Of a stretch of DNA of 64,000 nucleotides, positions 17,636 through 26,752 are shown piece after piece. Within the stretch, counting starts at the first letter, position 1. Each line of letters begins with the position of its first letter. Position numbers and translations under genes: made by a program. The DNA comes from Rhizobium sp. EC-SD404. Lineage in GTDB: Bacteria; Pseudomonadota; Alphaproteobacteria; Rhizobiales; Rhizobiaceae. The notes beneath the pieces are model-generated. The model searched no databases and was not told the DNA's origin. It was given only the letters and a program-made list of their open reading frames with translations. The stretch spans positions 3,788,564 to 3,852,563 of the forward strand of contig NZ_LR701459.1 of NCBI RefSeq assembly GCF_902498825.1, in the 5' to 3' direction.

Positions 17636-19172
17636 CGGCATCTCCCTGCTCCCGTCCAGAACCGCGGCGGCTATCGCTGCCGCCTTCGCCACGCTGTTGC
17701 CCGGCCGCGGAATGCTGGCTGCTCCCGCCTTCCGCCTGGCCCTGCTGTCCGGCTGCACCGCTGGCGGTTGCGCCCGGGTTTGCGCTTTGGGTGGAGCGAT
17801 CGCTGCCGACATGCTGGACGACGACGTTTTGAGCATCGATGCCCTGCGCCTTAAGGGCCTTGGCCAGGCCACTCTGGTCATCCGACAGCTGCCGATACGC
17901 CTCGATCGTCTCGACTTTCAATTCGATGGTCAGATGACCGCCGCTCATACGGAATGTGGCGGTAACCGTTCCAAGCTCGACTGGGTTCAGCTGGATCTTC
18001 AACGTGTTGCTGGCATTGCGCGCCGTATCGAGCGTCGTGGCGGATGTAGAGGCCACGTCGCGCAGCATCGCGTTCCATTCGCCGTTCTCCGTCACGGTGC
18101 TGATGATGCCTGCCGTGGACGTCTGTCCTGCTGCCACGCCGAGAAACTTGCGGCTTTCCAAAATTGCAAGGTCGACGCCGCTGCGCAACAAATTATCTGC
18201 GCGTTTCTGCCGACCACCGAGATCGGCAAGACGGTCTGCAGGGGTCGTGGCGCTTGTCTTCGGCGCGGCTTCGCTCGACCCACGGCTGCCATCGATCCCG
18301 AAAAGCGTTCGCGGCAGATCCGGATCGAGCCCGTCAGCGTTGGCGCCCCGAGATGCACCATCGAGACGGATGGGACCGTTCTTCGTTCCGTCAGGCTGCG
18401 TGTCGCCTTTGACCATTCCCTGCGCGATGGAGCGAGCCACGGCATCGATCACCATAGTCGGCACGTCGCCCTTGCCACCAACCTTGCGGAAGACATCCAT
18501 TTCGCCGTCGGCGACCTGTGTGGAACCAGATTCCGGTAGCGCGCCGGCGTCCGGCCCGTCCCTGGCGATATGACCTTCGGCTGCTGTCGCCTGCACATTC
18601 GTGGTGGCGCCACGCGATTGAAGCCAGGCACTGATCGTGTCCGACTTCGACAAAGCTTGCTGCAAGGAGGACGCGGCGTTCACGCCGCTGCCTTGCAAAG
18701 CCTGCGTGCTCGGAAGATCCAGGGGATCCTGGGTCAGGTCTGTAGCATCGGCCGAATCTGAAACGGCGTCGATCGCCCGACCTTTGTCTTCGATCAGGTC
18801 CTGCGAGACGAAGTCATCCGGTTTTGACGCGTCCGTGGCCCGGCTATCGGCGTTGGCTGCGTTCTCAAAAATCGCCAGCAGGGAACTGCGATCTTGGCCG
18901 CCGATATCCCGCACACCGGCCGCTTCCCTGCCCCCGCGGGGCGCGCTGGTGATATCCACCTCGATGTCGCCTTTTCCATTGGATGAGGCCTCGGCGCGCG
19001 CCTGGCCGTTGCCTGCACCTCCGCGCTGCCCCTTGGAGTCCTTCGCAGACAGACGATCGATCGCTTGGCTGAAGACGTCGCCTGCGTCCTGACCCTTCTG
19101 GCCGCCGCTTCGGCCCTTGGCCGTCTGATCGTTCCCGATTGCGGGCAGTCCGATTCCCAAAGGTCCGCTCAT
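17589..19172 (-). CDS. fliK: Hook-length control protein FliK (MotD)
   Basis: 527 residues. Originally called MotD in Sinorhizobium, later recognised as FliK, the secreted molecular ruler that also switches export specificity through FlhB. The N-terminal two-thirds is low-complexity, Ser/Ala/Gly/Asp-rich ruler sequence. The conserved C-terminal Flg_hook domain is at about 395-460 (LKIQLNPVELGTVTATFRMS, then a Ser/Gly/Gln-rich tail). The start overlaps the motC stop by 4 bases, and the end overlaps the lytic transglycosylase start. Confidence 0.9.
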   Translation of the reverse strand: MSGPLGIGLPAIGNDQTAKGRSGGQKGQDAGDVFSQAIDRLSAKDSKGQRGGAGNGQARAEASSNGKGDIEVDITSAPRGGREAAGVRDIGGQDRSSLLAIFENAANADSRATDASKPDDFVSQDLIEDKGRAIDAVSDSADATDLTQDPLDLPSTQALQGSGVNAASSLQQALSKSDTISAWLQSRGATTNVQATAAEGHIARDGPDAGALPESGSTQVADGEMDVFRKVGGKGDVPTMVIDAVARSIAQGMVKGDTQPDGTKNGPIRLDGASRGANADGLDPDLPRTLFGIDGSRGSSEAAPKTSATTPADRLADLGGRQKRADNLLRSGVDLAILESRKFLGVAAGQTSTAGIISTVTENGEWNAMLRDVASTSATTLDTARNASNTLKIQLNPVELGTVTATFRMSGGHLTIELKVETIEAYRQLSDDQSGLAKALKAQGIDAQNVVVQHVGSDRSTQSANPGATASGAAGQQGQAEGGSSQHSAAGQQRGEGGSDSRRGSGREQGDADARRTDRTASGDVYL

Positions 19173-20419
19173 CGATCCTCCTCCAGCAATGCGTCGATGC
19201 TGTCCAGGAGCGCACGGCGATTGTCGACGAAGCCGTCGACTTCATCTTTGGCGGCATCGGTCGGAGCATCGGCAGTTTCGGGTGCGCCCTCAGCGCTCGG
19301 CATTAAGGCCGGTTGCACGATATCAGGGGCGACGTTGGCATCGGGCTCGATCGACACCGATACGGGCTCGGCAATCGCTTCCAGCGATGGTGGGCGGGTA
19401 ACGGCAGCCGCGATCGAGGCAGCAGCCGAGCGCAACGCTCTGTCGCGTGGCGACAACGCCGCTTCATCGATGTTTGAGACCGCTTCCGCAACGCTGCCCA
19501 CGTCGTCGCCCGGTATACCCGCAGCGCCGGAATAGAGATCCGCCAGCGCCTTGACCTTGTCGTCGGCTTCTCCAAGCCCCTCGGCAGCAGCCGACGCTTC
19601 GAGAGCCAGGGTCCGGTTGCCGTTGATGGCTGCTCTGCGTGCGATGCGCAGATAGATCGAGCGCTGCCGCCCTTCATCCATGAAGGCCAGCGTCTCGGCG
19701 ATCCGCTCGCTCTTCACGTCGTCCGGGTGGGACAGCACCAGTTCGACGAAGAGGTCCGCGAACTGGCCAGCATAGGGGGAGTGCAGAAAACGCCGAGCAT
19801 AGCGCTCGGCACGCTTCAATCCTTCGTCGACCATGCCCAGCCGAACGGAAACTTCGACCGAACGCCGCAGCGCCGCTTCCTCGATGATCGAGCCTGGAGA
19901 CAGAAGCCTGGCCCAATCGAAGAGCGGTATGGAATCCGCCGGACTTGCAAGAGCTGCTGCATTGGCCGCAACGAGCGTCAGATAGGGCTCGATGCGCGTT
20001 CCCTGATAATGCACGAGAATGTCGCGCAAGGGTTCAAAGACCCCGCGTCCGCGACCGCGCAGATGTTCTTCGAGAAGCGGCATCAGGCGCGGATCGAAGC
20101 CCGCTTCCGGGAACCGGCGCGCAATCAACGGCAGCGTGGCAGGATTTCCACCGCTGAGCGCGTAGATGATTGCCGCGTCCATGCCCTGCTGATCGTAGAA
20201 CGTCTCGGCATCCGCTGCCCGCAAACGTTCATCGATCACTGTCAGAAGATGTCGTTGCATTTCGATGGCCGAATGATCGCCCTTGATTACGGCGTCCTGG
20301 ACGAACTGCAATGAGCGAACCATGGAGAGCGGCGTCGGGCCAGCCTCCATGGCCTGTGCCTTGAGTGGCACGAACGCCGTGGCCGCAACCGCGACTATGG
20401 CGAGCCAGCGCCGTGTCAT
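19169..20419 (-). CDS. motC: Periplasmic motor protein MotC
   Basis: 416 residues with a Sec signal peptide (MTRRWLAIVAVAATAFVPLKAQA, cleavage near 23). In Sinorhizobium MotC is a periplasmic partner of MotB needed to open or stabilise the stator and depends on the chaperone MotE, whose gene is at 34606 here. The mature part is helical and repeat-like up to about residue 300, followed by an acidic, Ala/Pro-rich tail. Start and stop overlap motB and fliK by 4 bases each, giving a tightly coupled motB-motC-fliK unit. Confidence 0.88.
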   Translation of the reverse strand: MTRRWLAIVAVAATAFVPLKAQAMEAGPTPLSMVRSLQFVQDAVIKGDHSAIEMQRHLLTVIDERLRAADAETFYDQQGMDAAIIYALSGGNPATLPLIARRFPEAGFDPRLMPLLEEHLRGRGRGVFEPLRDILVHYQGTRIEPYLTLVAANAAALASPADSIPLFDWARLLSPGSIIEEAALRRSVEVSVRLGMVDEGLKRAERYARRFLHSPYAGQFADLFVELVLSHPDDVKSERIAETLAFMDEGRQRSIYLRIARRAAINGNRTLALEASAAAEGLGEADDKVKALADLYSGAAGIPGDDVGSVAEAVSNIDEAALSPRDRALRSAAASIAAAVTRPPSLEAIAEPVSVSIEPDANVAPDIVQPALMPSAEGAPETADAPTDAAKDEVDGFVDNRRALLDSIDALLEEDR

Positions 20420-21735
20420 GGAAGGATCTCGCTGGCATCGGCCTGGACGAGGATCTCGATGCGGCGGTTGGCGTCGGCCAAAGGATCGTCAGGCAGTTTC
20501 GGTCGGCGATCGGCAAAGCCCGACACCTGCACGATGCGCTCTTCTTCCAATCCGCCACGCACGAGCATGTAGTAGGCGCTATGGGCGCGCGCCGTGGAAA
20601 GTCGCCAATTGTCGTTGCCTTCGCCGCGGAAGGGATGCGCGTCCGTGTGGCCGCGAATGACGATCTGCCCGTCACGCTCCGCGAGCAGTGCGCCGATGCG
20701 CTCCATGGCCAGCACCAGTTCGCGTTGCGGCACCGGTGACCCGCTGGCAAACATCGTGGCATCGACCTGGTCTGTCATGCTGATCAAAAGCCCGCCTTCG
20801 GCCGGCGTGACCTCCAGGCCTTCTGCGAGCTTGCCGCCGACGCCGGCGATCTGCTGCTGGATTTCGGTGCGCAATTCTTCCGCTTCGGCGTTCGACTGCG
20901 TATCGGTTTCGGCCGCAGGACTTGCTGCCGCCATTTCAGCAGGGGGCGTTTCGGATGACGGCGCAGCCTCGGCCGGACCTTGGGTTTGTACCGGCTCTGG
21001 CACCGCCACCGGAGCAATCACGACATCTTCGCTGGCTGCCGGGTCGGCAGGAGTTGCGGTTGGCGCGAGCGCTTCTTCGATCAGCGCAGCATCGTCCGAG
21101 ATTGCCTGCGGCGTGACAAGCGCCGTTTCCTGATCGGTCGGATCGAGGTTGATCTCGCCGAGGGACTGCTGAGACCAGAAATCGGGATCGAAGGGATCGC
21201 GGTAAGCTTCGCCGCCTGACGCGCCGGACGCCGGACCTGACGTCTGTGCACCGCCCTCGCCCGCATCGGAAATATTGGCCTGCTGTCCCGTTTCACGGGC
21301 AATCTCGGCCAGCACGGCATAGGGGTTTTCGAAATAGTCGGATTCGGAATATTGCGTTTCTTCGCCAGCAGTCGCGTTGCGGTCCGAGCCCTGCTCGGCG
21401 CTCGCACTATCCGTCGTTCCTTCGCCCTGCGTGTCGATGGCAGGACGATTGGTCTCGCCTTCGGAAGACTGCCCCTCATCCTGGATGCTGCGGTCGGCCG
21501 GCTTTTCATCCATAAGCTGGATGGGGTTGAAATAGCTTGCGACCGCTGCCTTCGTCTCTTCATTGGCGGCGTTGACAAGCCACATGACGAGAAAGAACGC
21601 CATGAGCGCCGTCATGAAGTCGGCATAGGCGATCTTCCAGGCACCGCCGTGATGCCCTTCTTCCCCGCCATGGCCGCCGCGTCGAACGATAACGATCTCG
21701 CGTTCGATTTCGGGCCGGTCGCTGTCTCCGCTCAT
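20416..21735 (-). CDS. motB: Flagellar stator protein MotB
   Basis: 439 residues. A single N-terminal membrane helix (about 40-57) is preceded by KIAYADFMTALMAFF, whose Asp39 is the expected proton-binding residue. A long acidic, Gln/Ala/Pro-rich linker (about 60-310) follows, then an OmpA-like peptidoglycan-binding domain (about 325-435, with IRGHTDAHP and ANRRIEILV). The linker is far longer than in E. coli MotB, as is usual in rhizobia. Coupled by 4-base overlaps to fliH upstream and motC downstream. The partner motA is in another operon at 42554. Confidence 0.95.
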   Translation of the reverse strand: MSGDSDRPEIEREIVIVRRGGHGGEEGHHGGAWKIAYADFMTALMAFFLVMWLVNAANEETKAAVASYFNPIQLMDEKPADRSIQDEGQSSEGETNRPAIDTQGEGTTDSASAEQGSDRNATAGEETQYSESDYFENPYAVLAEIARETGQQANISDAGEGGAQTSGPASGASGGEAYRDPFDPDFWSQQSLGEINLDPTDQETALVTPQAISDDAALIEEALAPTATPADPAASEDVVIAPVAVPEPVQTQGPAEAAPSSETPPAEMAAASPAAETDTQSNAEAEELRTEIQQQIAGVGGKLAEGLEVTPAEGGLLISMTDQVDATMFASGSPVPQRELVLAMERIGALLAERDGQIVIRGHTDAHPFRGEGNDNWRLSTARAHSAYYMLVRGGLEEERIVQVSGFADRRPKLPDDPLADANRRIEILVQADASEILP

Positions 21736-22370
21736 GCTACGGCCTCCTTCAATGCTTCTGACCAGTCAGCGAGACGAGTCGCGAAGACCGTGCCGTCGAA
21801 ATTTACGATAATGTCCATGTCGTCGCTTTCCTCGAATGCGAAGGCGACACCCGCATCCTCGAAATGCAGCGCCAACTGCTCCTGAAGGCCCTTCGGACCG
21901 GACACCGAAACGCTCGCTTCCGGACCATTTGCGATCGCCGCCTGGATGGCGCGGGCAAGCTCATCGACAACGCGTCGGCGGATGATGGAATCGAGGAACG
22001 GCGCCAGCACATCGCTGACTTGCTCGCCGATCGTCTCCGATAGATCGCCGGCGATGCCGTCCAGCTTCGTCGCGATCGTCGTCGCGTAGTCCTGCTCATA
22101 GGCAGTGCGGATCGAATCCATTTCTTGCCGATGTTTGGCACGCTCGGCCTCGAGCGCATCGGATAACGCCGCCTCCGACCGTGCAGCTGCCGCTTGCTCG
22201 CCGCGCTGGAAAGCAGCCGTCAACTCAGCATCGAAGTCCCTGTCCGGGAGCATCGGCGATTGTTCGATGCGCAATTCCTGCGGCTCGACGGTGCGCAAAC
22301 GAGCCGCGTGTCCACCGCGAACCTCGTCCGGCGCACTAAAATCGCGCAGATAATCAGCAATCGAAACCAT
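21732..22370 (-). CDS. fliH: FliH-like export ATPase regulator (tentative)
   Basis: 212 residues from ATG 22370 (a TTG lies just before it). Long charged helices from about 50 to 130 (DFDAELTAAFQRGEQAAAAR onward) lead to a C-terminal alpha/beta region, the layout of FliH, which tethers FliI and restrains its ATPase. It is the first gene of the fliH-motB-motC-fliK-lytic transglycosylase operon, with a candidate class II promoter element 74 bp upstream. FliH is poorly conserved, and fliI itself lies elsewhere (39346), so the name is provisional. Confidence 0.65.
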   Translation of the reverse strand: MVSIADYLRDFSAPDEVRGGHAARLRTVEPQELRIEQSPMLPDRDFDAELTAAFQRGEQAAAARSEAALSDALEAERAKHRQEMDSIRTAYEQDYATTIATKLDGIAGDLSETIGEQVSDVLAPFLDSIIRRRVVDELARAIQAAIANGPEASVSVSGPKGLQEQLALHFEDAGVAFAFEESDDMDIIVNFDGTVFATRLADWSEALKEAVA

Positions 22371-22444
22371 CAATTAGAACCAGCCCGAGCAGACACGCAA
22401 TCAGCCGGACATACACTCCGCCATGCATGCCATTCGAGATTGTT

Positions 22445-22468
22445 CTAGGGGGCGAAGCTTGCGTGAGG
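22445..22468 (-). promoter_or_regulatory. Candidate class II flagellar promoter element upstream of fliH-motB
   Basis: On the minus strand this reads CCTCACGCAAG, ten bases, TAG. It is one of seven elements of this form, with TAG 74 bases before the fliH ATG. It lies in the 150-bp gap behind pseB, so it marks the point where the flagellar operon resumes after the pse block. Confidence 0.6.
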
Positions 22469-22520
22469 GTGGTTGAAGGGACGCAACGATACTGGGGCAA
22501 CCGCGACGGCTAGAGGGAGG

Positions 22521-23516
22521 TCAAGCCCGCGTGTCCATTTGCCTGATCTGTTCGACATTGAGGAAGTCCGAATTGTTCCCGCTGTGGTATTCGAACCCGA
22601 CCCGCACTGGCACACCGGCCTCTCCGAGCGCATTGGTCGTGTAATTGAGATCGCTGTGGTGGAACTTGATCGTTGGGCGCAGGACGAAATGATCGTCGAA
22701 TTCGAGGGTGAGATGGCTGTCGTCCGCCGGGCACATGATCTCGTGAAGCTTCTCTCCAGGCCGAATGCCGATGATCGCGGCATCGCGTGTCCCGCTGTAG
22801 GCTTCGACCAGATCGAGAATCCGGACTGACGGGATCTTCGGCACGAAGATTTCGCCGCCATACATCCGCTCGAAGTTCTTAAGGACGAAATCGACACCGT
22901 CCTGAAGCGTGATCCAGAAGCGCGTCATGTCTTCATGCGTTACCGGCAGAGGCGTCCGGCCTTCCGCGATAAGCTTCTTGAAGAATGGCACCACCGAACC
23001 CCGCGACCCCACCACATTGCCGTAGCGCACGACCGCAAAAGTCGGTCCGCGTCCGCCGGTGATATTGTTGGCCGCGACGAAGAGCTTGTCGGAAACGAGC
23101 TTCGTCGCTCCGTAGAGATTGATCGGGTTGGCCGCCTTGTCCGTGGAGAGCGCGATGACTTTGCGCACGCCCGCCTGCATCGCAGCGGAGATGACGTTCT
23201 CCGCGCCATTGATGTTGGTCTTGATGCATTCCATCGGGTTGTATTCGGCAACCGGGACGTGCTTCAGGGCAGCGGCGTGAATGACGAAGTCGATTCCGTC
23301 CATAGCTTGGCGAAGCCTTACCTGGTCACGCACGTCGCCTATGAAATAACGCATCGCAGGATCGCTGTAGGTCTGCGCCATCTCGTATTGCTTGAGCTCG
23401 TCACGCGAGAAGATAACGATGCGCGAAGGCTTGTAGCGTGCAAGAATCGTCTCGGTGTATTTCCGGCCGAAGGATCCGGTGCCGCCGGTGATGAGAACTG
23501 CCTTGCCCGTGAACAT
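22521..23516 (-). CDS. pseB: UDP-N-acetylglucosamine 4,6-dehydratase (inverting) PseB
   Basis: First enzyme of CMP-pseudaminic acid synthesis. It turns UDP-GlcNAc into the 4-keto-6-deoxy-L-arabino (C5-inverted) sugar. 331 residues from ATG 23516, a typical PseB length. The short-chain-dehydrogenase nucleotide loop is TGGTGSFGRKY (10-20). Asp126-Lys127 and Tyr135 (STDKAANPINLYGATK) have the same spacing as the catalytic Asp-Lys-Tyr of Helicobacter FlaA1. The inverting PseB form, rather than a legionaminic-type enzyme, is what points to pseudaminic acid. It is divergent from pseC across 229 bp that carry neither flagellar promoter pattern. Confidence 0.95.
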   Translation of the reverse strand: MFTGKAVLITGGTGSFGRKYTETILARYKPSRIVIFSRDELKQYEMAQTYSDPAMRYFIGDVRDQVRLRQAMDGIDFVIHAAALKHVPVAEYNPMECIKTNINGAENVISAAMQAGVRKVIALSTDKAANPINLYGATKLVSDKLFVAANNITGGRGPTFAVVRYGNVVGSRGSVVPFFKKLIAEGRTPLPVTHEDMTRFWITLQDGVDFVLKNFERMYGGEIFVPKIPSVRILDLVEAYSGTRDAAIIGIRPGEKLHEIMCPADDSHLTLEFDDHFVLRPTIKFHHSDLNYTTNALGEAGVPVRVGFEYHSGNNSDFLNVEQIRQMDTRA

Positions 23517-23745
23517 CCGCTGCCCGCTCTCCGCTTTGCCCTGTGCGCGATCCTCCAGCACGCAGCCCACCGCCACTGCTGATTCGCCCCGCCTTCGTGA
23601 CTAGCACGACAATTGCCGAATTGCGCGTCTGGAGCACCCTGGATACAGGACGTTCATCAGCAAGGTTTCACATTTGAAATCTGCGGCCAGTTCTGGCTAT
23701 TGGTCATATCGGGCCGAGCGAATCGGCCCATGCCGAGGTGATCCC

Positions 23746-24909
23746 TTGCCCTTCGTTCCCTATGGTCGCCAATCGATCGACGATGCCGATGTCGCAGCCG
23801 TTCTCGCCGTCCTGCGATCGGATCATCTGACGCAAGGACCGGTGGTCGATGCCTTCGAGCGTGCGCTTGGCGAAACCGTCGGCGCGCGTCATTGCGTAGC
23901 GGTCAACTCCGCGACGGCCGCCTTGCATATCGCATGTCTCGCACTCGGTGTCGGGCCTGGCGACCTCGTCTGGACGTCGCCCATCTCCTTCGTCGCCTCG
24001 GCCAACTGCGCGCTCTACTGCGGCGCGGAGATCGATTTCGTCGACATCGATCCGGTTACGCTGAACATGAGCGTCGATGCGCTGCAGGAGAAGCTCCGTT
24101 CGGCGGAAGCGGCCGGACAATTGCCGAAGGTGGTGATCCCGGTTCATCTGTGCGGCCTGCCCTGCGACATGCCCGCGATTGGTGCCCTGGCTCGCCGATA
24201 CGGTTTCAAGGTCATCGAGGATGCGAGCCACGCGATTGGCGCGCGCGACGGCAGCGATCTAGTCGGCGCCTGCACTCATTCCGACATCGCGGTCTTCTCG
24301 TTCCACCCCGTCAAGATCATCACCACCGGTGAAGGCGGCTGCTGCATCACGCAGGACGCGGACCTCGGCAAGGCACTGCTCCGGCTTCGGTCTCACGGGA
24401 TCACGCGCGACGAAAACGACATGTCCGGCCTGTCCGATGGGCCTTGGTACTACGAGCAGATCGATCTCGGCTTCAATTACCGTATGACCGAACTGCAGGC
24501 CGCACTCGGTCTGTCGCAGCTTCGCCGATTGAACGACTTCATCGCGCACAGGCACCGTTTGGCGGATCGTTATGACGAGGATCTGCGCGCGCTTGCCGTC
24601 GATCTGCCGCGCCGTCCGGCCGACAGCCTGTCCAGCCTCCACCTCTATGTCGTTCAGTTGCGGCTCGACGAAATCGCGCTCTCGCATCGGCAGGTCTTCG
24701 AAGGCCTGCGCCAACGCGATATCGGCGTGAACCTCCATTACATACCGATCTATCGCCAACCCTATTACCGGGCCCTCGGGTTCCGGCCCGGTCACTGCCC
24801 GAATGCCGAGGCCTACTACGCGCGAGCCATCTCCATCCCGATCTTTCATGGGATGACGGAGCCACAGCAGGATCAGGTCGTCGCAGCCTTGAAGGAAGTC
24901 TTGCGGTGA
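23746..24909 (+). CDS. pseC: UDP-4-amino-4,6-dideoxy-N-acetyl-altrosamine transaminase PseC
   Basis: PLP-dependent aminotransferase of the DegT/DnrJ/EryC1 family. It aminates C4 of the PseB product. 387 residues from a TTG at 23746 preceded by GAGGTG with a 5-base spacer, which fits better than any upstream codon. The PLP lysine is Lys190 in FSFHPVKIITTGEGG. The N-terminal YGRQSIDDADVAAVL and the C-terminal GVNLHYIPIYRQPYY region are characteristic of PseC. It is the first gene of a five-gene overlapping run, and its stop overlaps the pseF start (GTGA). Confidence 0.94.
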   Translation: MPFVPYGRQSIDDADVAAVLAVLRSDHLTQGPVVDAFERALGETVGARHCVAVNSATAALHIACLALGVGPGDLVWTSPISFVASANCALYCGAEIDFVDIDPVTLNMSVDALQEKLRSAEAAGQLPKVVIPVHLCGLPCDMPAIGALARRYGFKVIEDASHAIGARDGSDLVGACTHSDIAVFSFHPVKIITTGEGGCCITQDADLGKALLRLRSHGITRDENDMSGLSDGPWYYEQIDLGFNYRMTELQAALGLSQLRRLNDFIAHRHRLADRYDEDLRALAVDLPRRPADSLSSLHLYVVQLRLDEIALSHRQVFEGLRQRDIGVNLHYIPIYRQPYYRALGFRPGHCPNAEAYYARAISIPIFHGMTEPQQDQVVAALKEVLR

Positions 24910-25601
24910 GACTGGGGCTGATACCGGCCCGCGGCGGCTCGAAACGCATTCCGCGCAAGAACATCAGGCCGTTTTTCGGCAGGCCGATCATCGCCTACTC
25001 CATTGAGGCTGCGCTCGCCTCTAGAAATATCGATCGGGTCATCGTCTCGACCGACGACGAAGAGATCGCTGAGGTCGCCCGTGCCGCCGGGGCGGACGTC
25101 CCTTTCATGCGCACGCCGGAACTGTCCGACGACCACGCCACGACGCTCGCCGTCATCGCCGATGTGATCGAGCGTGTGGAAGCGGAAGGCGTGGCGGTGG
25201 ATGCGGTCTGCTGTCTCTACGCGACTGCACCGTTCGTCACAGCTTACGATCTGGATACCGCCTTCGGTCTGTTTGAAGGGAACGATACCTCCTACGTCTT
25301 CGCGGCGACCGATTATGCCTATCCGATCCAGCGCGCCTTGCGACTGCGCAATGGTCGGCCGGAAATGTTCAATCCCGATCTGGCGTCGACCCGATCCCAA
25401 GATCTTGAACCCGCTTACCACGATGCAGGCCAGTTCTATTGGTGCCGACCAGATGCAGTCCGCGCGAACCGCCCGGTGCTCGGCCCGGATGCTGCACTCT
25501 ATCATGTCGAAAGGTCGCGCGTGGTCGACATCGACACGCCTGAGGATTGGAAGATGGCCGAGGAGTTGTACCGCCTCCGCCTCGCTGAGCTTAGCTCATG
25601 A
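24906..25601 (+). CDS. pseF: Pseudaminic acid cytidylyltransferase PseF
   Basis: Activates pseudaminic acid with CTP to CMP-Pse, the donor for glycosylation. 231 residues starting at GTG 24906, which overlaps the pseC stop. The nucleotide-binding signature IPARGGSKRIPRKN is at residues 6-19. Further CMP-sialate-synthetase-like motifs follow (IVSTDDEEIAEVA, and VDIDTPEDWKMAE near the C terminus). Its stop overlaps the pseG start by 4 bases. Confidence 0.93.
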   Translation: MRLGLIPARGGSKRIPRKNIRPFFGRPIIAYSIEAALASRNIDRVIVSTDDEEIAEVARAAGADVPFMRTPELSDDHATTLAVIADVIERVEAEGVAVDAVCCLYATAPFVTAYDLDTAFGLFEGNDTSYVFAATDYAYPIQRALRLRNGRPEMFNPDLASTRSQDLEPAYHDAGQFYWCRPDAVRANRPVLGPDAALYHVERSRVVDIDTPEDWKMAEELYRLRLAELSS

Positions 25602-26752
25602 GTGGCCAACGCTCTCGCACGATGGCGATACGCGTCGATGCTTCGCTCGTCATCGGGCTGGGGCATATCATGCGATGCCTGACGCTGGCGAATGCGCTCA
25701 CCGAACAAGGCTTCGAAAGCGTCTTTTTCGCGCGTGTCATGATCGAGGACATGAAAAGGAAGCTTGGCGAAGCCGGCCATCGACTGGTCATGCTTCCGGA
25801 GGGCGGACCGCAGCCGGGCCCGACACCCTACGGCTCTTGGCTCGGGACCACCGAAGAGCATGATGCCGAAGTGCTCGGCGGTCACATGAAGGCCCTCCAA
25901 CCACAAATCATCGTGGTGGATCACTACGCGCTCGGCATCGCGTGGGAGCGCGCCATGCGCTCGTCGACGGACCAGTCACCTCTCATTTTGGCGTTCGACG
26001 ATCTCTCTAGACCGCACGATTGCGACATCGTGCTCGATGCAACGCTCGGTAGATCTCCCGACGACTACGCCGATTTGGTGCCGGACCATTGCCGTGTCCT
26101 GACTGGACCGCGTCACGCGCTGTTGCGGCCCGACTTTGCGGCCGAGCGTCCAGCCTCGCTTCGACGGAGAGACGAAGCCTTTGCGGCGGGCACGAGCGTT
26201 CAGGCACTTCTCATCTTCATGGGCGGCGCCGACGGCGAGAATTGCACCGGCTGGACGCTCCGGGGCCTTTGCGAACTGCCGTTATCGCCGGACGTGGAAC
26301 TACATGTCGTGACCGGCCCCGCCTATCCCCACCAGGACGGCTTGATGCGATATGCGGAGCAATCCGGTCGCAGCATCACTCTTCACCGAAATGTCTCCGA
26401 CATGGCCGCGCTGATGAGCGGCATGGATCTCGTCCTCGGCGCGGCCGGCAGTTCGTCCTGGGAACGCTGCTGCCTCGGCGTGCCCGCCATCAACTTGGTC
26501 CTGGCCGATAACCAGAAAGAGGCGGCGCAAGCGCTTTCCAGGACTGGAGCCTGTGTCGATGGTGGGGTCTACGAGCCCCGAAACGACCCACGCGGATGGG
26601 CCGAGGCCAAGGTGGCTCCGCTGCTGAAGCCTGCCGCCACACACCCGATCAGCCTTGCGGCACGCGAAGTGACCGACGGGAACGGTGCGGCGCGGGTCAT
26701 GGACGTCGTGCTTTCGCATGCGTCTCGCCCGATGCTGGAGGCGGCCCCATGA
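25598..26752 (+). CDS. pseG: UDP-2,4-diacetamido-2,4,6-trideoxy-altropyranose hydrolase PseG
   Basis: Removes UDP from the diacetamido sugar before condensation. 384 residues with a GT-B-like fold. The catalytic His is probably His23 in IGLGHIMRCLTLA, corresponding to the GxGHxxRC motif of PseG. The UDP-binding C-terminal half has GAAGSSSWERCCLGVPAI. It is about 40-80 residues longer than Campylobacter PseG, mainly as loops and a C-terminal extension. It is coupled by 4-base overlaps at both ends. Confidence 0.92.
   Translation: MSGQRSRTMAIRVDASLVIGLGHIMRCLTLANALTEQGFESVFFARVMIEDMKRKLGEAGHRLVMLPEGGPQPGPTPYGSWLGTTEEHDAEVLGGHMKALQPQIIVVDHYALGIAWERAMRSSTDQSPLILAFDDLSRPHDCDIVLDATLGRSPDDYADLVPDHCRVLTGPRHALLRPDFAAERPASLRRRDEAFAAGTSVQALLIFMGGADGENCTGWTLRGLCELPLSPDVELHVVTGPAYPHQDGLMRYAEQSGRSITLHRNVSDMAALMSGMDLVLGAAGSSSWERCCLGVPAINLVLADNQKEAAQALSRTGACVDGGVYEPRNDPRGWAEAKVAPLLKPAATHPISLAAREVTDGNGAARVMDVVLSHASRPMLEAAP

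Noticed and set aside
17697..18539. Plus-strand open frames across fliK
   Set aside because: Shadows of the low-complexity FliK coding region; the minus-strand frame carries the hook-length domain and the operon overlaps.
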